Origin: Pectobacterium punjabense
GTDB lineage: Bacteria > Pseudomonadota > Gammaproteobacteria > Enterobacterales > Enterobacteriaceae
Length of the DNA: 64,000 bases
NCBI RefSeq assembly: GCF_012427845.1
Contig: NZ_CP038498.1
Location: 620,001-684,000, forward strand
Direction of reading: 5' to 3'
The notes beneath the pieces were generated by a model, which was not told the origin of the DNA, did not search any database, and saw only the letters and a program-made list of their open reading frames with translations. Position numbers and translations under genes: made by a program. Shown here piece by piece: positions 46,124-56,703 of this stretch. How positions within the stretch are numbered: position 1 is the first letter of the stretch; each line of letters starts with the position of its first letter.

Positions 46124-47383
46124 TCAGGCAACCTTAATCGACTTCTCAAAGCGATAAGCCGGGATGAATTGATGCTGGCAGGCATCGAGATAATCTGACC
46201 ACCATTGCATCATCTGAGTCCGTTCGTCGAGGTGTTCCGCTTTGTGAATATAGGCGGCACGAACGTGATTGCGCTCCTGATGGCTCATCTGCCGCTCCAC
46301 AGCATCTTTTGACCAGCGACCTGATTCGATCAACGCACTACACGCTATCGTGCGAAAGCCATGTCCGCAGATATCCACCTGTGTGTCATAACCCATTGTG
46401 CGCAGCGCCTTGTTGATGGTGTTCTCACTCATTGGCTTACGGGCATCGTGATCGCCGGGAAAGAGTAATTCCCCGTTGCCGGACAACAGTTTTAGCTGCT
46501 TCAGTATCGTTACCGCCTGTTTTGACAGCGGCACCAGATGAGGCGTTTTCATTTTTGCGCCGCGCTCTGAGTGACGCACGCCAGCGATAGGCTCCCGCTG
46601 TGCGGGAAGTGTCCACATGGCGTTATCCAGATCGATCTCTACCCAACGGGCAAAACGCAATTCACTGGAGCGGATAAAGATCAGCAAATTAAGCTGTACC
46701 GCCAACCTTGTCAGCAGTCTGCCTGAATAGCCTTCTATTCTTTCCAGCAGTTCTGGCAACTTTTCCAGCGGTAGGGCAGGGTAATGGTTTTTCGGCGGCG
46801 GGGTGATTGCTCCGCAGAGGTCATTGGCCGGATTGCTGGCAATCAGTCCTTCCTGCACGGCGTAACGCATGATGACTGTCGTGCGTTGCTGTATCCGTGC
46901 AGCCGTTTCCAGACAACCCTTTTTCTCCGCTATCCGCAGCGGGATCAGCAGGTTGGCGGTTTTCAGGTCGGTGACAAGGACATTGCCGATGAGCGGAAAA
47001 ACGTGCAGTTCCAGTGAACGCAGGACTTTGGCGGCGTGTGCTTCACTCCAGCGAATGTTCGCGGCCACCCACTGACGAGCGATGGCTTCAAAGGTATTGC
47101 CGTTTTTCTTTGCCTGTTTGTCGTGCTGTTTTTTTACGCCGGGATCGTCCCCTGCGCTGAGAATAGTTCGGGCTTCTTCACGCAGTTTACGGGCACTGGC
47201 AAGCGAGACAGTCGGGTAAGCGCCAAACGCTAGCTTCTTCTCCTTGCCGCCGAAGCGGTACTTAAGATGCCAGAGCTTGGAACCGTTAGGTTTAATCAGC
47301 AGGTACAGACCCTGCGCGTCGCTGAGTTTGTAAGGTTTATCGAGCGGCTTGGCGTTGCGGATGGCGGTATCAGTCAGAGGCAT
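46124..47383 (-). CDS. P4-type tyrosine integrase
   Basis: 419 residues. Site-specific recombinase that inserted the island at tRNA-Phe. N-terminal arm-binding domain (LTDTAIRNAKPLDKPYKLSDAQGLYLLIKPNGS), core-binding domain (~100-190), catalytic domain with Arg in SSELRFARW, HGFRT (His-x-x-Arg), SHQERNHVRAAY with His and the nucleophile Tyr in AAYIH. All catalytic residues present, so it may be active. Transcribed away from the tRNA gene, with paired GCCCCCA boxes between the two. No excisionase is obvious apart from the small regulators. Confidence 0.94.
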   Translation of the reverse strand: MPLTDTAIRNAKPLDKPYKLSDAQGLYLLIKPNGSKLWHLKYRFGGKEKKLAFGAYPTVSLASARKLREEARTILSAGDDPGVKKQHDKQAKKNGNTFEAIARQWVAANIRWSEAHAAKVLRSLELHVFPLIGNVLVTDLKTANLLIPLRIAEKKGCLETAARIQQRTTVIMRYAVQEGLIASNPANDLCGAITPPPKNHYPALPLEKLPELLERIEGYSGRLLTRLAVQLNLLIFIRSSELRFARWVEIDLDNAMWTLPAQREPIAGVRHSERGAKMKTPHLVPLSKQAVTILKQLKLLSGNGELLFPGDHDARKPMSENTINKALRTMGYDTQVDICGHGFRTIACSALIESGRWSKDAVERQMSHQERNHVRAAYIHKAEHLDERTQMMQWWSDYLDACQHQFIPAYRFEKSIKVA

Positions 47384-47415
47384 GGTGGGGGCTCCGTAGT
47401 TTATCGAACCGACAG

Positions 47416-47434
47416 GCCCCCAATTAAGCCCCCA
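47416..47434 (+). promoter_or_regulatory. Paired GCCCCCA boxes, candidate integrase arm sites (right end)
   Basis: GCCCCCA-ATTAA-GCCCCCA, 12-base period, between integrase start and attachment site. A second inverted repeat AGTACC-TTGA-GGTACT lies at ~47461-47476. Confidence 0.5.
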
Positions 47435-47546
47435 AAAACTACGGATGTCAAAAAATCTGGTAGTACCTTGAGGTACTCCAGATTTTCATCAACTTACTGA
47501 TTTTGCTATGTTCCCGGACGTATAGGAACGTCCCAAAACAAAAATA

Positions 47547-47622
47547 TGGTGCCCGGACTCGGAATCGAACCAAGGACACGAGGATTTTCAATCCTCTGCT
47601 CTACCGACTGAGCTATCCGGGC
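47547..47622 (-). tRNA. tRNA-Phe (GAA)
   Basis: 76 nt including an encoded CCA. On the minus strand: acceptor GCCCGGA/TCCGGGC, D-arm AGCTCAGTCGGTAGAGC, anticodon loop with TTGAAAA (anticodon GAA), T-arm GGTTCGATTCC. Its 3' end is the integration target; the first bases of the + strand reading are repeated at 38138. Confidence 0.97.
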
Positions 47623-47748
47623 AACGGGGCGCATTAAACCGTATTGGCCGCGTGTCGTCAACGGGTTTATCAATGAAAGCATGGAAAACCCTACTGACTG
47701 CCGACTTTTCAGCCAAAATGCGGGCTTTACCGCATTTTGTGCCTGAAA

Positions 47749-48324
47749 TCAGGTGAGTGCACCGTTTTTGCGGCACAGTGCAAAGCGTAGTACATCCTCT
47801 GCTAAGCGTTGAGCGGTGGCGATGCTGGCGGCCTGATGCTTGACCAGCAGGTTGCTCAGGCAGCCTTCCAGAATCAGTTCCATCTGCTGTGCCACCATTT
47901 CGGGATCGTCGGTTTCCAGTTCTTCCAGCAAATCGCGAGTGTACTGGTAAGACGCTAGCTTCTGCTGTTCCGCAATCTGGTGGATAGGGTGATTGATATC
48001 AGGGAAAAAGCTGCACGCCGCAATAAACAAGCAGCCCGGATAACGCTGTTTGTTCACCGATTCGTGTAACACCTGATAGCGTGCCAGTAGCTTTTGCTCA
48101 ATGCTTTTCTCGTCATCCAATAGTAGCTGACGCCGCCAGGTATCGACTTGCTGGCTGTGGTGACGCAGGCCGTCGTACAGCAGTGCTTCACGATCTGGCC
48201 AGAATGGCGTCAGTTCCTCTACCGGAACGCCTAGTCTCTCCGCCAGCATATCCAGCGTCGTCATGGCAAAGCCGTGCTGCTCCAGCAGAGTAAGCGCATG
48301 TTCAAGAACATCTTCCCGTTGCAT
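47749..48324 (-). CDS. yjdC: TetR/AcrR-family regulator YjdC
   Basis: 191 residues. N-terminal helix-turn-helix ([30 protein letters not shown]) and a helical C-terminal domain. The start is ATG 48324 with GGAGGAG upstream; the frame extends 78 bases further but without a ribosome site. It sits 34 bases downstream of dsbD on the same strand, the yjdC position in E. coli. Target genes unknown. Confidence 0.87.
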   Translation of the reverse strand: MQREDVLEHALTLLEQHGFAMTTLDMLAERLGVPVEELTPFWPDREALLYDGLRHHSQQVDTWRRQLLLDDEKSIEQKLLARYQVLHESVNKQRYPGCLFIAACSFFPDINHPIHQIAEQQKLASYQYTRDLLEELETDDPEMVAQQMELILEGCLSNLLVKHQAASIATAQRLAEDVLRFALCRKNGALT

Positions 48325-48358
48325 TAGGTCTCCTCCAGAAGCACATATAACGTGTCGT

Positions 48359-50083
48359 TTATGGGCTGAACTTCTGTAAATGTGCCTGAAATTGTTCAGC
48401 ATTCATAAAACCGGTGACGCGCGAGCCGGGGATTTCTTTCCCCTGAGCGTCAAAGAATACGATGGTCGGCAGCCCTAAAACCTGTAGCTTTTTCAGCAGC
48501 GCATTTTGTTCTTCGCGGTTAGCGGTGACGTCCGCCTGTAGCAGCGTGATGCGCGACAGATGGTTTTGCACAGCCGGGTCGCTGAACGTGTATTTCTCGA
48601 ACTCTTTGCAGGCAACGCACCAGTCAGCGTAAAGATCGAGCATAACAGGCTGAGCGCTCTTTGCCAGCGCGCTGTTGAGATCGGCAATATTGGCGACAGG
48701 GGCGAAGTTCAGTGCTGATGTGTGGGCTTGTGCCACGCCAGCCGGAGGAAATACCCAGTCTTGCAGCGGCTTGGCGCTGATCACCACGCCTGCCAGCAGC
48801 AGTAGCTGTGCGCCACGCATCCAGCCTTTGTTGCTGCGCAGCGTCAGCATAAGTGCCCAGCCGAAGAAGGCGATACCCAGTGCGCCCCACAGTCGCACTC
48901 CCCACGTCTCACCGAGAATGCGTTCCAGCAGGAAGACGGGCAGTGCCAAAATAATGAAACCAAACGCTTCCTTAACGTACTGCATCCACGGGCCGCTGCG
49001 TGGCAGCAGTTTATTGCCGAACAGCGTGACCAGAATGAGCGGTAAGCCCATCCCGAGCGCGTAGAGATAAAGCGTGCCACCGCCTGCCAGCATGTTGCCG
49101 CTCTGGGCGATATAAAGCAGGATGGCGCTGAGCGGCGCGGTGGTGCAGGGGGAACAAATCAGACCTGCCAGCGCGCCCATGCAGAATACGCCCGTAACGG
49201 AGCCGCCTTGCTGACGGTTACTCCACTCTGTCAGCCGGGTTTGTACCGATGATGGGAGCTGGAGCGTATACAGGCCAAACATAGAGAGCGCCAACGCGGC
49301 AAACATCACCGACAGGCCAATCAGAATGTACGGATGCTGGAGCGCAGCCTGAAAACGCAATCCGGCCGCGGCAACAACCAGCCCAAGTAGCGTGTAGGTT
49401 AGCGCCATACCCTGAACATAAGTCATCGATAGTAGCAGCGTGCGGCGCGGTGTTAGCTGTTCTTTTCTGCCCAGTACCAGACTGGCAATTAGCGGGTACA
49501 TTGGCAGGACGCAGGGGGTAAAGGCGACGCCGATGCCAATCAGCAGCGCCCACCACGGCGAGAACGGCATCGGCGTGGCCTGCGGCGTCTGGGCTGATGC
49601 GGTATTCGATGTATCCGCGCCTGCGTTAGCCAGCACCTGATTGAGCGGTACGGTTCGCGTTTCTGGCGGATAGCAGAAACCTGCATCGGCGCAACCTTGA
49701 TAGGTCACTTTGACGGTTGCACCGCTCTCTGCCTGTTCAATGGGAACCGCTAGCGCCAAGCGATCCCGCAGAATAAAGACCTGACCGAAAAACTCGTCGT
49801 TATGGCTTTCGCCTTGTGGCAACGCTATCTTGCCGAGTGCGGCACCGTTTCCTTCGATCTTGATTTGTGCGCGGTACAGGTAGTAATCGGGATTGATATC
49901 CCAGCGCAGATTAAGTTGGTTCCCCTGCTGCTGAAACTCAAAGGCGAAAGCCCCATCGACCGGCAGAAAGCGCGACGTCGCGCTGTTGCCAAACAGTTTC
50001 TGACCGAAAGAAGAGGCGGCCACATTGGATGTGCCGACAGCTGTCCATAACAGGAAAATCAGCGTAAAGATGCGTTGAGCCAT
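48359..50083 (-). CDS. dsbD: Thiol:disulfide interchange protein DsbD
   Basis: 574 residues. Carries electrons from cytoplasmic thioredoxin to periplasmic DsbC and others. N-terminal signal peptide; alpha domain with [11 protein letters not shown] cysteines; eight-helix beta domain with [11 protein letters not shown] and [17 protein letters not shown]-terminal thioredoxin-like gamma domain with [12 protein letters not shown]. All six redox cysteines present. Overlaps the end of cutA by 25 bases, so the two are co-translated. Confidence 0.95.
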   Translation of the reverse strand: MAQRIFTLIFLLWTAVGTSNVAASSFGQKLFGNSATSRFLPVDGAFAFEFQQQGNQLNLRWDINPDYYLYRAQIKIEGNGAALGKIALPQGESHNDEFFGQVFILRDRLALAVPIEQAESGATVKVTYQGCADAGFCYPPETRTVPLNQVLANAGADTSNTASAQTPQATPMPFSPWWALLIGIGVAFTPCVLPMYPLIASLVLGRKEQLTPRRTLLLSMTYVQGMALTYTLLGLVVAAAGLRFQAALQHPYILIGLSVMFAALALSMFGLYTLQLPSSVQTRLTEWSNRQQGGSVTGVFCMGALAGLICSPCTTAPLSAILLYIAQSGNMLAGGGTLYLYALGMGLPLILVTLFGNKLLPRSGPWMQYVKEAFGFIILALPVFLLERILGETWGVRLWGALGIAFFGWALMLTLRSNKGWMRGAQLLLLAGVVISAKPLQDWVFPPAGVAQAHTSALNFAPVANIADLNSALAKSAQPVMLDLYADWCVACKEFEKYTFSDPAVQNHLSRITLLQADVTANREEQNALLKKLQVLGLPTIVFFDAQGKEIPGSRVTGFMNAEQFQAHLQKFSP

Positions 50084-50391
50084 GTCAGATAATCGCCATC
50101 GCCCCCAGATACCGGCAGGGCTAATAGCTCTGGCGTATCATAAGGGTGTTGTTGTTTCAGATGAGTCAGCAGGGCTTGCTGATGTGAGATATCGCTTTTT
50201 ATCAGCATTTGTACTTCTGATTGCTGCTCAAGCTTGCCGTCCCAATAGTAGAGCGAACGAGCACCGGGCAGCAAGGTGACGCAGGCGGCAAGCCGCGTTT
50301 CCAGCAGCGAATGGGCAAGCTGTTGTGCACAGGCCTCGTCAGGTGCGGTACATAATATGACGACGGCATCGCAAAGCGGGCGGTCAGACAT
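50059..50391 (-). CDS. cutA: Divalent-cation tolerance protein CutA
   Basis: 110 residues, trimeric PII-like fold. Recognised by [61 protein letters not shown] and a C-terminal YLTWL. I choose ATG 50391 (GGAGG at 5 bases); a tandem ATG at 50394 is possible, and the frame is open to 50439 without support. It precedes dsbD as in E. coli. Confidence 0.94.
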   Translation of the reverse strand: MSDRPLCDAVVILCTAPDEACAQQLAHSLLETRLAACVTLLPGARSLYYWDGKLEQQSEVQMLIKSDISHQQALLTHLKQQHPYDTPELLALPVSGGDGDYLTWLNASLR

Positions 50392-50522
50392 CATATCCTC
50401 CGTGTCAGATGAACAAATTCCAGACAACCAGAGCCACACTATACCTTGCTTTATTTGCGTGAGGAAATGATACGGATCGACCTGTCAGGCCGATCCGCGA
50501 GGGGCTATTCGAAGGATAATTT

Positions 50523-51824
50523 TTAGATCAGGATGCTGCCGAGGATAAAGCCAAATATCACCGACAGTGTAATCGCCATTACGCCGGGAATCAGGAAGGA
50601 GTGGTTAAACACAAACTTTCCGATGCGCGTTGAGCCGGTATCGTCCATCTCCACCGCTGCCAGCAGGGTTGGATAGGTTGGCAGAACGAACAGGGCGGAA
50701 ACGGCAGCAAAAGACGCCACCGCCGTGACTGGTGATACGCCCAGCAGCAACGCCGCAGGCATCAGCGCTTTTGCTGTTGCCGCCTGCGAGTAAAGCAGCG
50801 TGGCAGCGAAGAACAGTACAACGGCCAGCATCCACGGGTAGCTTTGCAGCAGTGCGCCTGCGGTGTCCTGAATATCGGAAATATGCGCTTTAACAAAGGT
50901 ATCACCCAGCCAAGCCACGCCCATCACGCAGATACAGGCGCTCATGCCGGACTTAAACGTGCTGGCAGAGAGGATGCGTGCGGTGTCGATTTTACAGGTG
51001 ATGCAAATCAGCGTAGCGATGGTCAGCATGAAGACCACGATCGCTTCATTACGTGGCAGAACGGGGTTTTGAATCAGCCCAACCGTGCCGCTGATCGCCG
51101 TGGCATACAGAACGACAGCGACGATACCAATCAGGAACAGCACCACGGACAGCTTGGCACCCGGTTTGATCTCATGCTGGCTATTACCGCGCAGCGTGGT
51201 TTCACCTTTTTTCAGACGTTCCTGATAAATTGGGTCGTCTTTCAGCTCTTTACCTAGGAAGTTAGTCACTATCGCCGTCAGCATGATCGCAGCCAGCGTG
51301 GTAGGAATACAGATCCCCAGCAGCAGCAGGTAGCTAACCCCGTGTGGTTCAAGAATACCGGCGACAAACACCACCGCCGCTGAGATTGGCGACGCGGTAA
51401 TCGCGATTTGCGAGGCGACAACGGCAATCGAAAGCGGGCGAGAAGGGCGAATTCCCTGCTCTTTGGCGACTTCGGCGATAACCGGAAGGGTGGAAAACGC
51501 GGTGTGCCCGGTTCCAGCCAGAATCGTCATAAAGTAGGTGACCAGCGGCGCGAGAAAGGTGACGTATTTCGGGTGCTTACGCAGCAGTTTCTCCGCCAGA
51601 CTGACCAGATAATCCATTCCGCCCGCCACCTGCATGGCGGCGATGGCGGCGATAACGGCCATGATAATTTCAATGACATCAAAAGGGATTACGCCAGGTT
51701 TTATCTGAAACCCCAGCGTAAGAACAAGCACTCCCAGGCCACCGGCGAAACCAATGCCGATACCTCCCAGTCGTGCCCCCAAATAGATGGCGAGCAGAAC
51801 GATGAGTAACTCAAGACCAAGCAT
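50523..51824 (-). CDS. dcuA: Anaerobic C4-dicarboxylate transporter DcuA
   Basis: 433 residues, ~10-12 membrane helices. Exchanges aspartate, fumarate, malate and succinate, mainly in low oxygen. Recognised by ELLIVLLAIYLGARLGGIGIGFAGGLGVLVL, GTGHTAFSTLPVIAEVAKEQGIRPSRPLSIAVVASQIAITASP and HSFLIPGVMAITLSVIFGFI. Downstream of aspA on the same strand, matching the E. coli aspA-dcuA pair that feeds fumarate metabolism. Confidence 0.95.
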   Translation of the reverse strand: MLGLELLIVLLAIYLGARLGGIGIGFAGGLGVLVLTLGFQIKPGVIPFDVIEIIMAVIAAIAAMQVAGGMDYLVSLAEKLLRKHPKYVTFLAPLVTYFMTILAGTGHTAFSTLPVIAEVAKEQGIRPSRPLSIAVVASQIAITASPISAAVVFVAGILEPHGVSYLLLLGICIPTTLAAIMLTAIVTNFLGKELKDDPIYQERLKKGETTLRGNSQHEIKPGAKLSVVLFLIGIVAVVLYATAISGTVGLIQNPVLPRNEAIVVFMLTIATLICITCKIDTARILSASTFKSGMSACICVMGVAWLGDTFVKAHISDIQDTAGALLQSYPWMLAVVLFFAATLLYSQAATAKALMPAALLLGVSPVTAVASFAAVSALFVLPTYPTLLAAVEMDDTGSTRIGKFVFNHSFLIPGVMAITLSVIFGFILGSILI

Positions 51825-51862
51825 GACTATGCTCCTTAATTAATAATAAAAATTCAATCTAC

Positions 51863-51985
51863 TCGTCATACTTCAAGCTGCTTGTGCGTTGGCTGCCCTT
51901 ACTCACCCCAGTCACTTACTTGTGTAAGCTCCTGGGGATTCATGCGGTTGCCGCCTTCATGCAACTCGAATTATTTAGAGTACAT
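51863..51985. repeat. Enterobacterial-type intergenic repeat between aspA and dcuA
   Basis: About 120 bases: TCATACTTCAAGCTGC at one end and GCAACTCGAATTATTT at the other, with a central hairpin CCCCAG-TCA-CTTAC-TTGT-GTAAG-CTC-CTGGGG. I recall near-identical elements as dispersed repeats in Pectobacterium, Serratia and Yersinia; that recollection is unverified. Confidence 0.55.
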
Positions 51986-52012
51986 AACTTATTCTTATGG
52001 CCGTAGACGGCA

Positions 52013-52052
52013 AAAAATAAAGGCACGCGGTTCTTCGTGAACGGACGTGCCT
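52013..52052 (-). terminator. Rho-independent terminator after aspA
   Basis: On the minus strand: AGGCACG, inner stem CGTTCACGAAGAACCG, CGTGCCT, then TTTATTTTTT. It ends aspA and leaves dcuA to its own promoter or to read-through. Confidence 0.8.
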
Positions 52053-52073
52053 GATAAAAATTAAACGTTGGTG

Positions 52074-53513
52074 TTAAGGAAGCTCGTTTTCATCGGTATA
52101 GCGTTTGGCTTTGTAAGCCGGATGCATCAGGTTCTGGATGGAGAAAATGTCATCCAGCTCCGCTTCTGTTAGCAGACCTCGCTCCAGTACGACTTCACGC
52201 ACGCTCTTGCCCGTTTCCGCACAGATTCTGCCGACGATATCGCCGTTGTGGTGGCCGATGAACGGGTTCAGATACGTCACGATTCCGATAGAGTTGAAAA
52301 CATAGGCTTCGCAAACGTCCTTATTGGCGGTGATGCCGTTGACGCATTTCTCCAGCAGGTTGTAGCAGGCGTTGGTCAGGATATGAGTCGATTCAAACAT
52401 CGCCTGACCGATAACCGGCTCCATCACGTTCAACTGTAATTGCCCGGCTTCTGATGCCATGGTGACGCAGGTGTCGTTACCGATAACCTTGAAGCACACC
52501 TGATTGACGACCTCCGGCACCACGGGATTCACTTTTGCGGGCATGATCGAAGAGCCCGCCTGTAATTCCGGCAGGTTGATTTCATTCAGGCCAGCGCGAG
52601 GACCTGAAGAGAGCAGACGCAAGTCATTGCAGATCTTCGATAGTTTCACCGCCAGACGCTTCAGAGAACTGTGGACCATGACATAGGCACCGCAGTCTGA
52701 CGTGGCTTCGATCAAGTCTTCTGCTGGTACGCACGGCAGGCCACTGACTTCTGCCAGACGCTGCACCGCCAGCTGTTGGTAGCCGTCCGGCGTGTTCAGA
52801 CGCGTACCGATTGCGGTAGCCCCTAGATTGACCTCAAGCAGCAGTTCCGCCGTGCGCAGCAGATTTTTGATTTCCTCTTGCAGCAGTACGTGAAATGCAT
52901 GAAATTCCTGGCCGAGCGTCATTGGCACGGCGTCCTGCAACTGGGTCCGCCCCATCTTCAGAACGTCTTCGAACTCGTTGGCTTTACGCTCGAAGCCAGC
53001 GCTCAACTTCGCTATCGCATCCGTCAATTTGAGTATGGCTGCGTAGACCGCGATACGGAATCCGGTAGGGTAGGCGTCATTGGTGGACTGGCATTTATTC
53101 AGGTGATCGTTGGGGTTCAGATACTGGTATTCGCCTTTCTGGTGGCCCATCAGCTCCAGACCAATATTGGCTAATACTTCGTTGGTATTCATGTTGACCG
53201 ACGTGCCAGCGCCCCCCTGATACACATCCACCGGAAACTGATCCATGCATTTGCCGTTATTCAGTACTTCATCACAGGCGCGGATGATGACATCGGCAAT
53301 TTTCTTCGGGATAGTTTGCAGTTCTGTGTTCGCCAGCGCGGCGGCTTTTTTCACCATGACCATGCCGCGCACGAACTCCGGAATGTCGCTGACTTTATTG
53401 TTACTGATATAGAAGTTTTCGACGGCGCGCAGAGTATGAACGCCATAATACGCGTCTGCGGGAACTTCTCGGGTGCCTAACAGGTCTTCTTCAATACGGA
53501 TGTTTTCTGACAT
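52074..53513 (-). CDS. aspA: Aspartate ammonia-lyase AspA
   Basis: 479 residues. Aspartate to fumarate and ammonia. Fumarase/aspartase superfamily signature [16 protein letters not shown] (~residues 318-333), plus [27 protein letters not shown] at the N-terminus and [17 protein letters not shown]. Full length. Supplies fumarate for anaerobic respiration with DcuA. Confidence 0.97.
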   Translation of the reverse strand: MSENIRIEEDLLGTREVPADAYYGVHTLRAVENFYISNNKVSDIPEFVRGMVMVKKAAALANTELQTIPKKIADVIIRACDEVLNNGKCMDQFPVDVYQGGAGTSVNMNTNEVLANIGLELMGHQKGEYQYLNPNDHLNKCQSTNDAYPTGFRIAVYAAILKLTDAIAKLSAGFERKANEFEDVLKMGRTQLQDAVPMTLGQEFHAFHVLLQEEIKNLLRTAELLLEVNLGATAIGTRLNTPDGYQQLAVQRLAEVSGLPCVPAEDLIEATSDCGAYVMVHSSLKRLAVKLSKICNDLRLLSSGPRAGLNEINLPELQAGSSIMPAKVNPVVPEVVNQVCFKVIGNDTCVTMASEAGQLQLNVMEPVIGQAMFESTHILTNACYNLLEKCVNGITANKDVCEAYVFNSIGIVTYLNPFIGHHNGDIVGRICAETGKSVREVVLERGLLTEAELDDIFSIQNLMHPAYKAKRYTDENELP

Positions 53514-53992
53514 GAAAATTCCTATCCTGTTGTACGACTAGTGAGGTGGCTAGACGTTGTGGGCTGGTTTTTCAGATGGCCTTACTTCGGAAAATAGCGA
53601 GACTACGGATAAACCGTCTTCTCTCGGCAATAGTATTGGGATGTTTGACCAACCATATATCCATTGCCGTGAGGATATGTCGTTGTGACAGTGAAAAATA
53701 GGTGTTTAGATCACTATACTGGCGTTCTCTACCGTTACGGTAAATGAACTGTGATTGTAGTCACGAGTCATTATTTTAGAACAATAATCGTGGAGTGGCG
53801 GCTTGAAAACGTGCAAAGGCGTACCCATTTAACTAAATCATGATGTGCCAGATCGCAGAGCAGAGCGCGTGCCTTACCTAATCCATTGGGAGTAAAGCGT
53901 ATCTGGATTTTCAATCGCGATGGCTTAACACGTTTTCATTAACACACGTTCTTATTAACGACAGTACGCGTTAAAAAACACAGGAGAACCGG
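53514..53992. other. aspA-fxsA divergent intergenic region
   Basis: 479 bases without a gene. It holds both promoters. It contains the CRP-like site at 53750-53765. TGTGACAGTGAAAAATAGG at ~53684 is a weaker half-site. Confidence 0.5.
53750..53765. promoter_or_regulatory. CRP-like binding site
   Basis: TGTGA-TTGTAG-TCACG, one base off the TGTGA-N6-TCACA consensus, 237 bases before the aspA start. E. coli aspA is known to respond to CRP and FNR; the distance is longer than usual. Confidence 0.45.
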
Positions 53993-54463
53993 GTGCGCTG
54001 GTTACCGTTATTACTGATTTTTCTTTTAGCTTACATCGAGATATCGCTGTTTATTCAAGTGGCTGAAGTGCTGGGCGTCGCCATGACCCTGCTGCTGGTG
54101 GTCTTCACGTCCTGCGTGGGCGTCTCACTGGTGCGCAATCAGGGGATGAAAACGCTGGTGCAGATGCAGCAGAAAATGGCGGCAGGTGAAAGCCCTGCGG
54201 CTGAAATGGTAAAAAGCGTTTCACTGGTGCTGGCTGGCTTCCTGCTGCTGATTCCGGGCTTCCTGACCGACTTTCTGGGGCTGTTGCTGTTACTGCCGCC
54301 AGTACAGAAAAGCCTGACGCTTAAACTGATGCCTCACTTACACATCTGGCGTTCCGCTTCCGGCGCACCGCCTTCTGGCGGGAACACCTTTGAAGGTGAA
54401 TACCAGCGTAAGGACGGTGGGCGCGGAAATATTGAACACCGCGACGATCGAGATGACCGCTAA
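53993..54463 (+). CDS. fxsA: Membrane protein FxsA
   Basis: 156 residues, GTG start with AGGAG at 7-base spacing. Three or four membrane helices (LPLLLIFLLAYIEISLFIQV, VAMTLLLVVFTSCVGVSL, SLVLAGFLLLIPGFLTDFLGLLLLLPP) and a cytoplasmic tail rich in Gly, Asp and Arg. In E. coli FxsA (YjeG) relieves F exclusion of phage T7 when overproduced. Usual neighbour upstream of groES; yjeH is absent here. Confidence 0.92.
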   Translation: MRWLPLLLIFLLAYIEISLFIQVAEVLGVAMTLLLVVFTSCVGVSLVRNQGMKTLVQMQQKMAAGESPAAEMVKSVSLVLAGFLLLIPGFLTDFLGLLLLLPPVQKSLTLKLMPHLHIWRSASGAPPSGGNTFEGEYQRKDGGRGNIEHRDDRDDR

Positions 54464-54488
54464 CGTTGCGACAGTCTGAAAAATCGCT

Positions 54489-54522
54489 AAGGATTATCAT
54501 GTTGATAATCCTTATTTTTTAT
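54489..54522 (+). terminator. Rho-independent terminator after fxsA
   Basis: AAGGATTATCA-TGT-TGATAATCCTT followed by ATTTTTTAT. Confidence 0.85.
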
Positions 54523-54573
54523 CTGCTATCGGTAATACATAGCCGCCTAACGCAAAAAAAATGAATTGTCTCC

Positions 54574-54601
54574 CTTGAAGGGCGATTAAACGCCCCCACT
54601 T
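54574..54601 (+). promoter_or_regulatory. Sigma-32 heat-shock promoter of groESL
   Basis: CTTGAA, 14-base spacer, CCCCACTT, close to the sigma-32 consensus and to the E. coli groE promoter. It is ~117 bases before the groES ATG. Confidence 0.85.
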
Positions 54602-54684
54602 AGAAAACCACAAGGCCGATTATGAAAAGCATAATCGTTATGAAAACATAGTTGTTATGAAGACATCGTCGGCGTTTATCCTAA

Positions 54685-55011
<327 letters not shown>

Positions 55012-55044
55012 TTGCGCGTAATCATCTGAACTGAACGAATTTAA

Positions 55045-56702
<1,658 letters not shown>

Positions 56703-56703
<1 letters not shown>

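Larger units (their letters stand above)
38138..47566. mobile_element. ~9.4 kb defence-carrying genomic island in tRNA-Phe
   Basis: Bounded by direct repeats of the tRNA-Phe 3' end, with a P4-type integrase next to the intact tRNA gene. Content: IS3 fragment, Gabija-like pair plus HEPN-like gene, XRE pair, Ner-like regulator and structured non-coding DNA. Defence genes are AT-rich compared with backbone on both sides. No replication or conjugation genes are seen, so it resembles a P4-like satellite or integrative element rather than an ICE. Confidence 0.75.
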
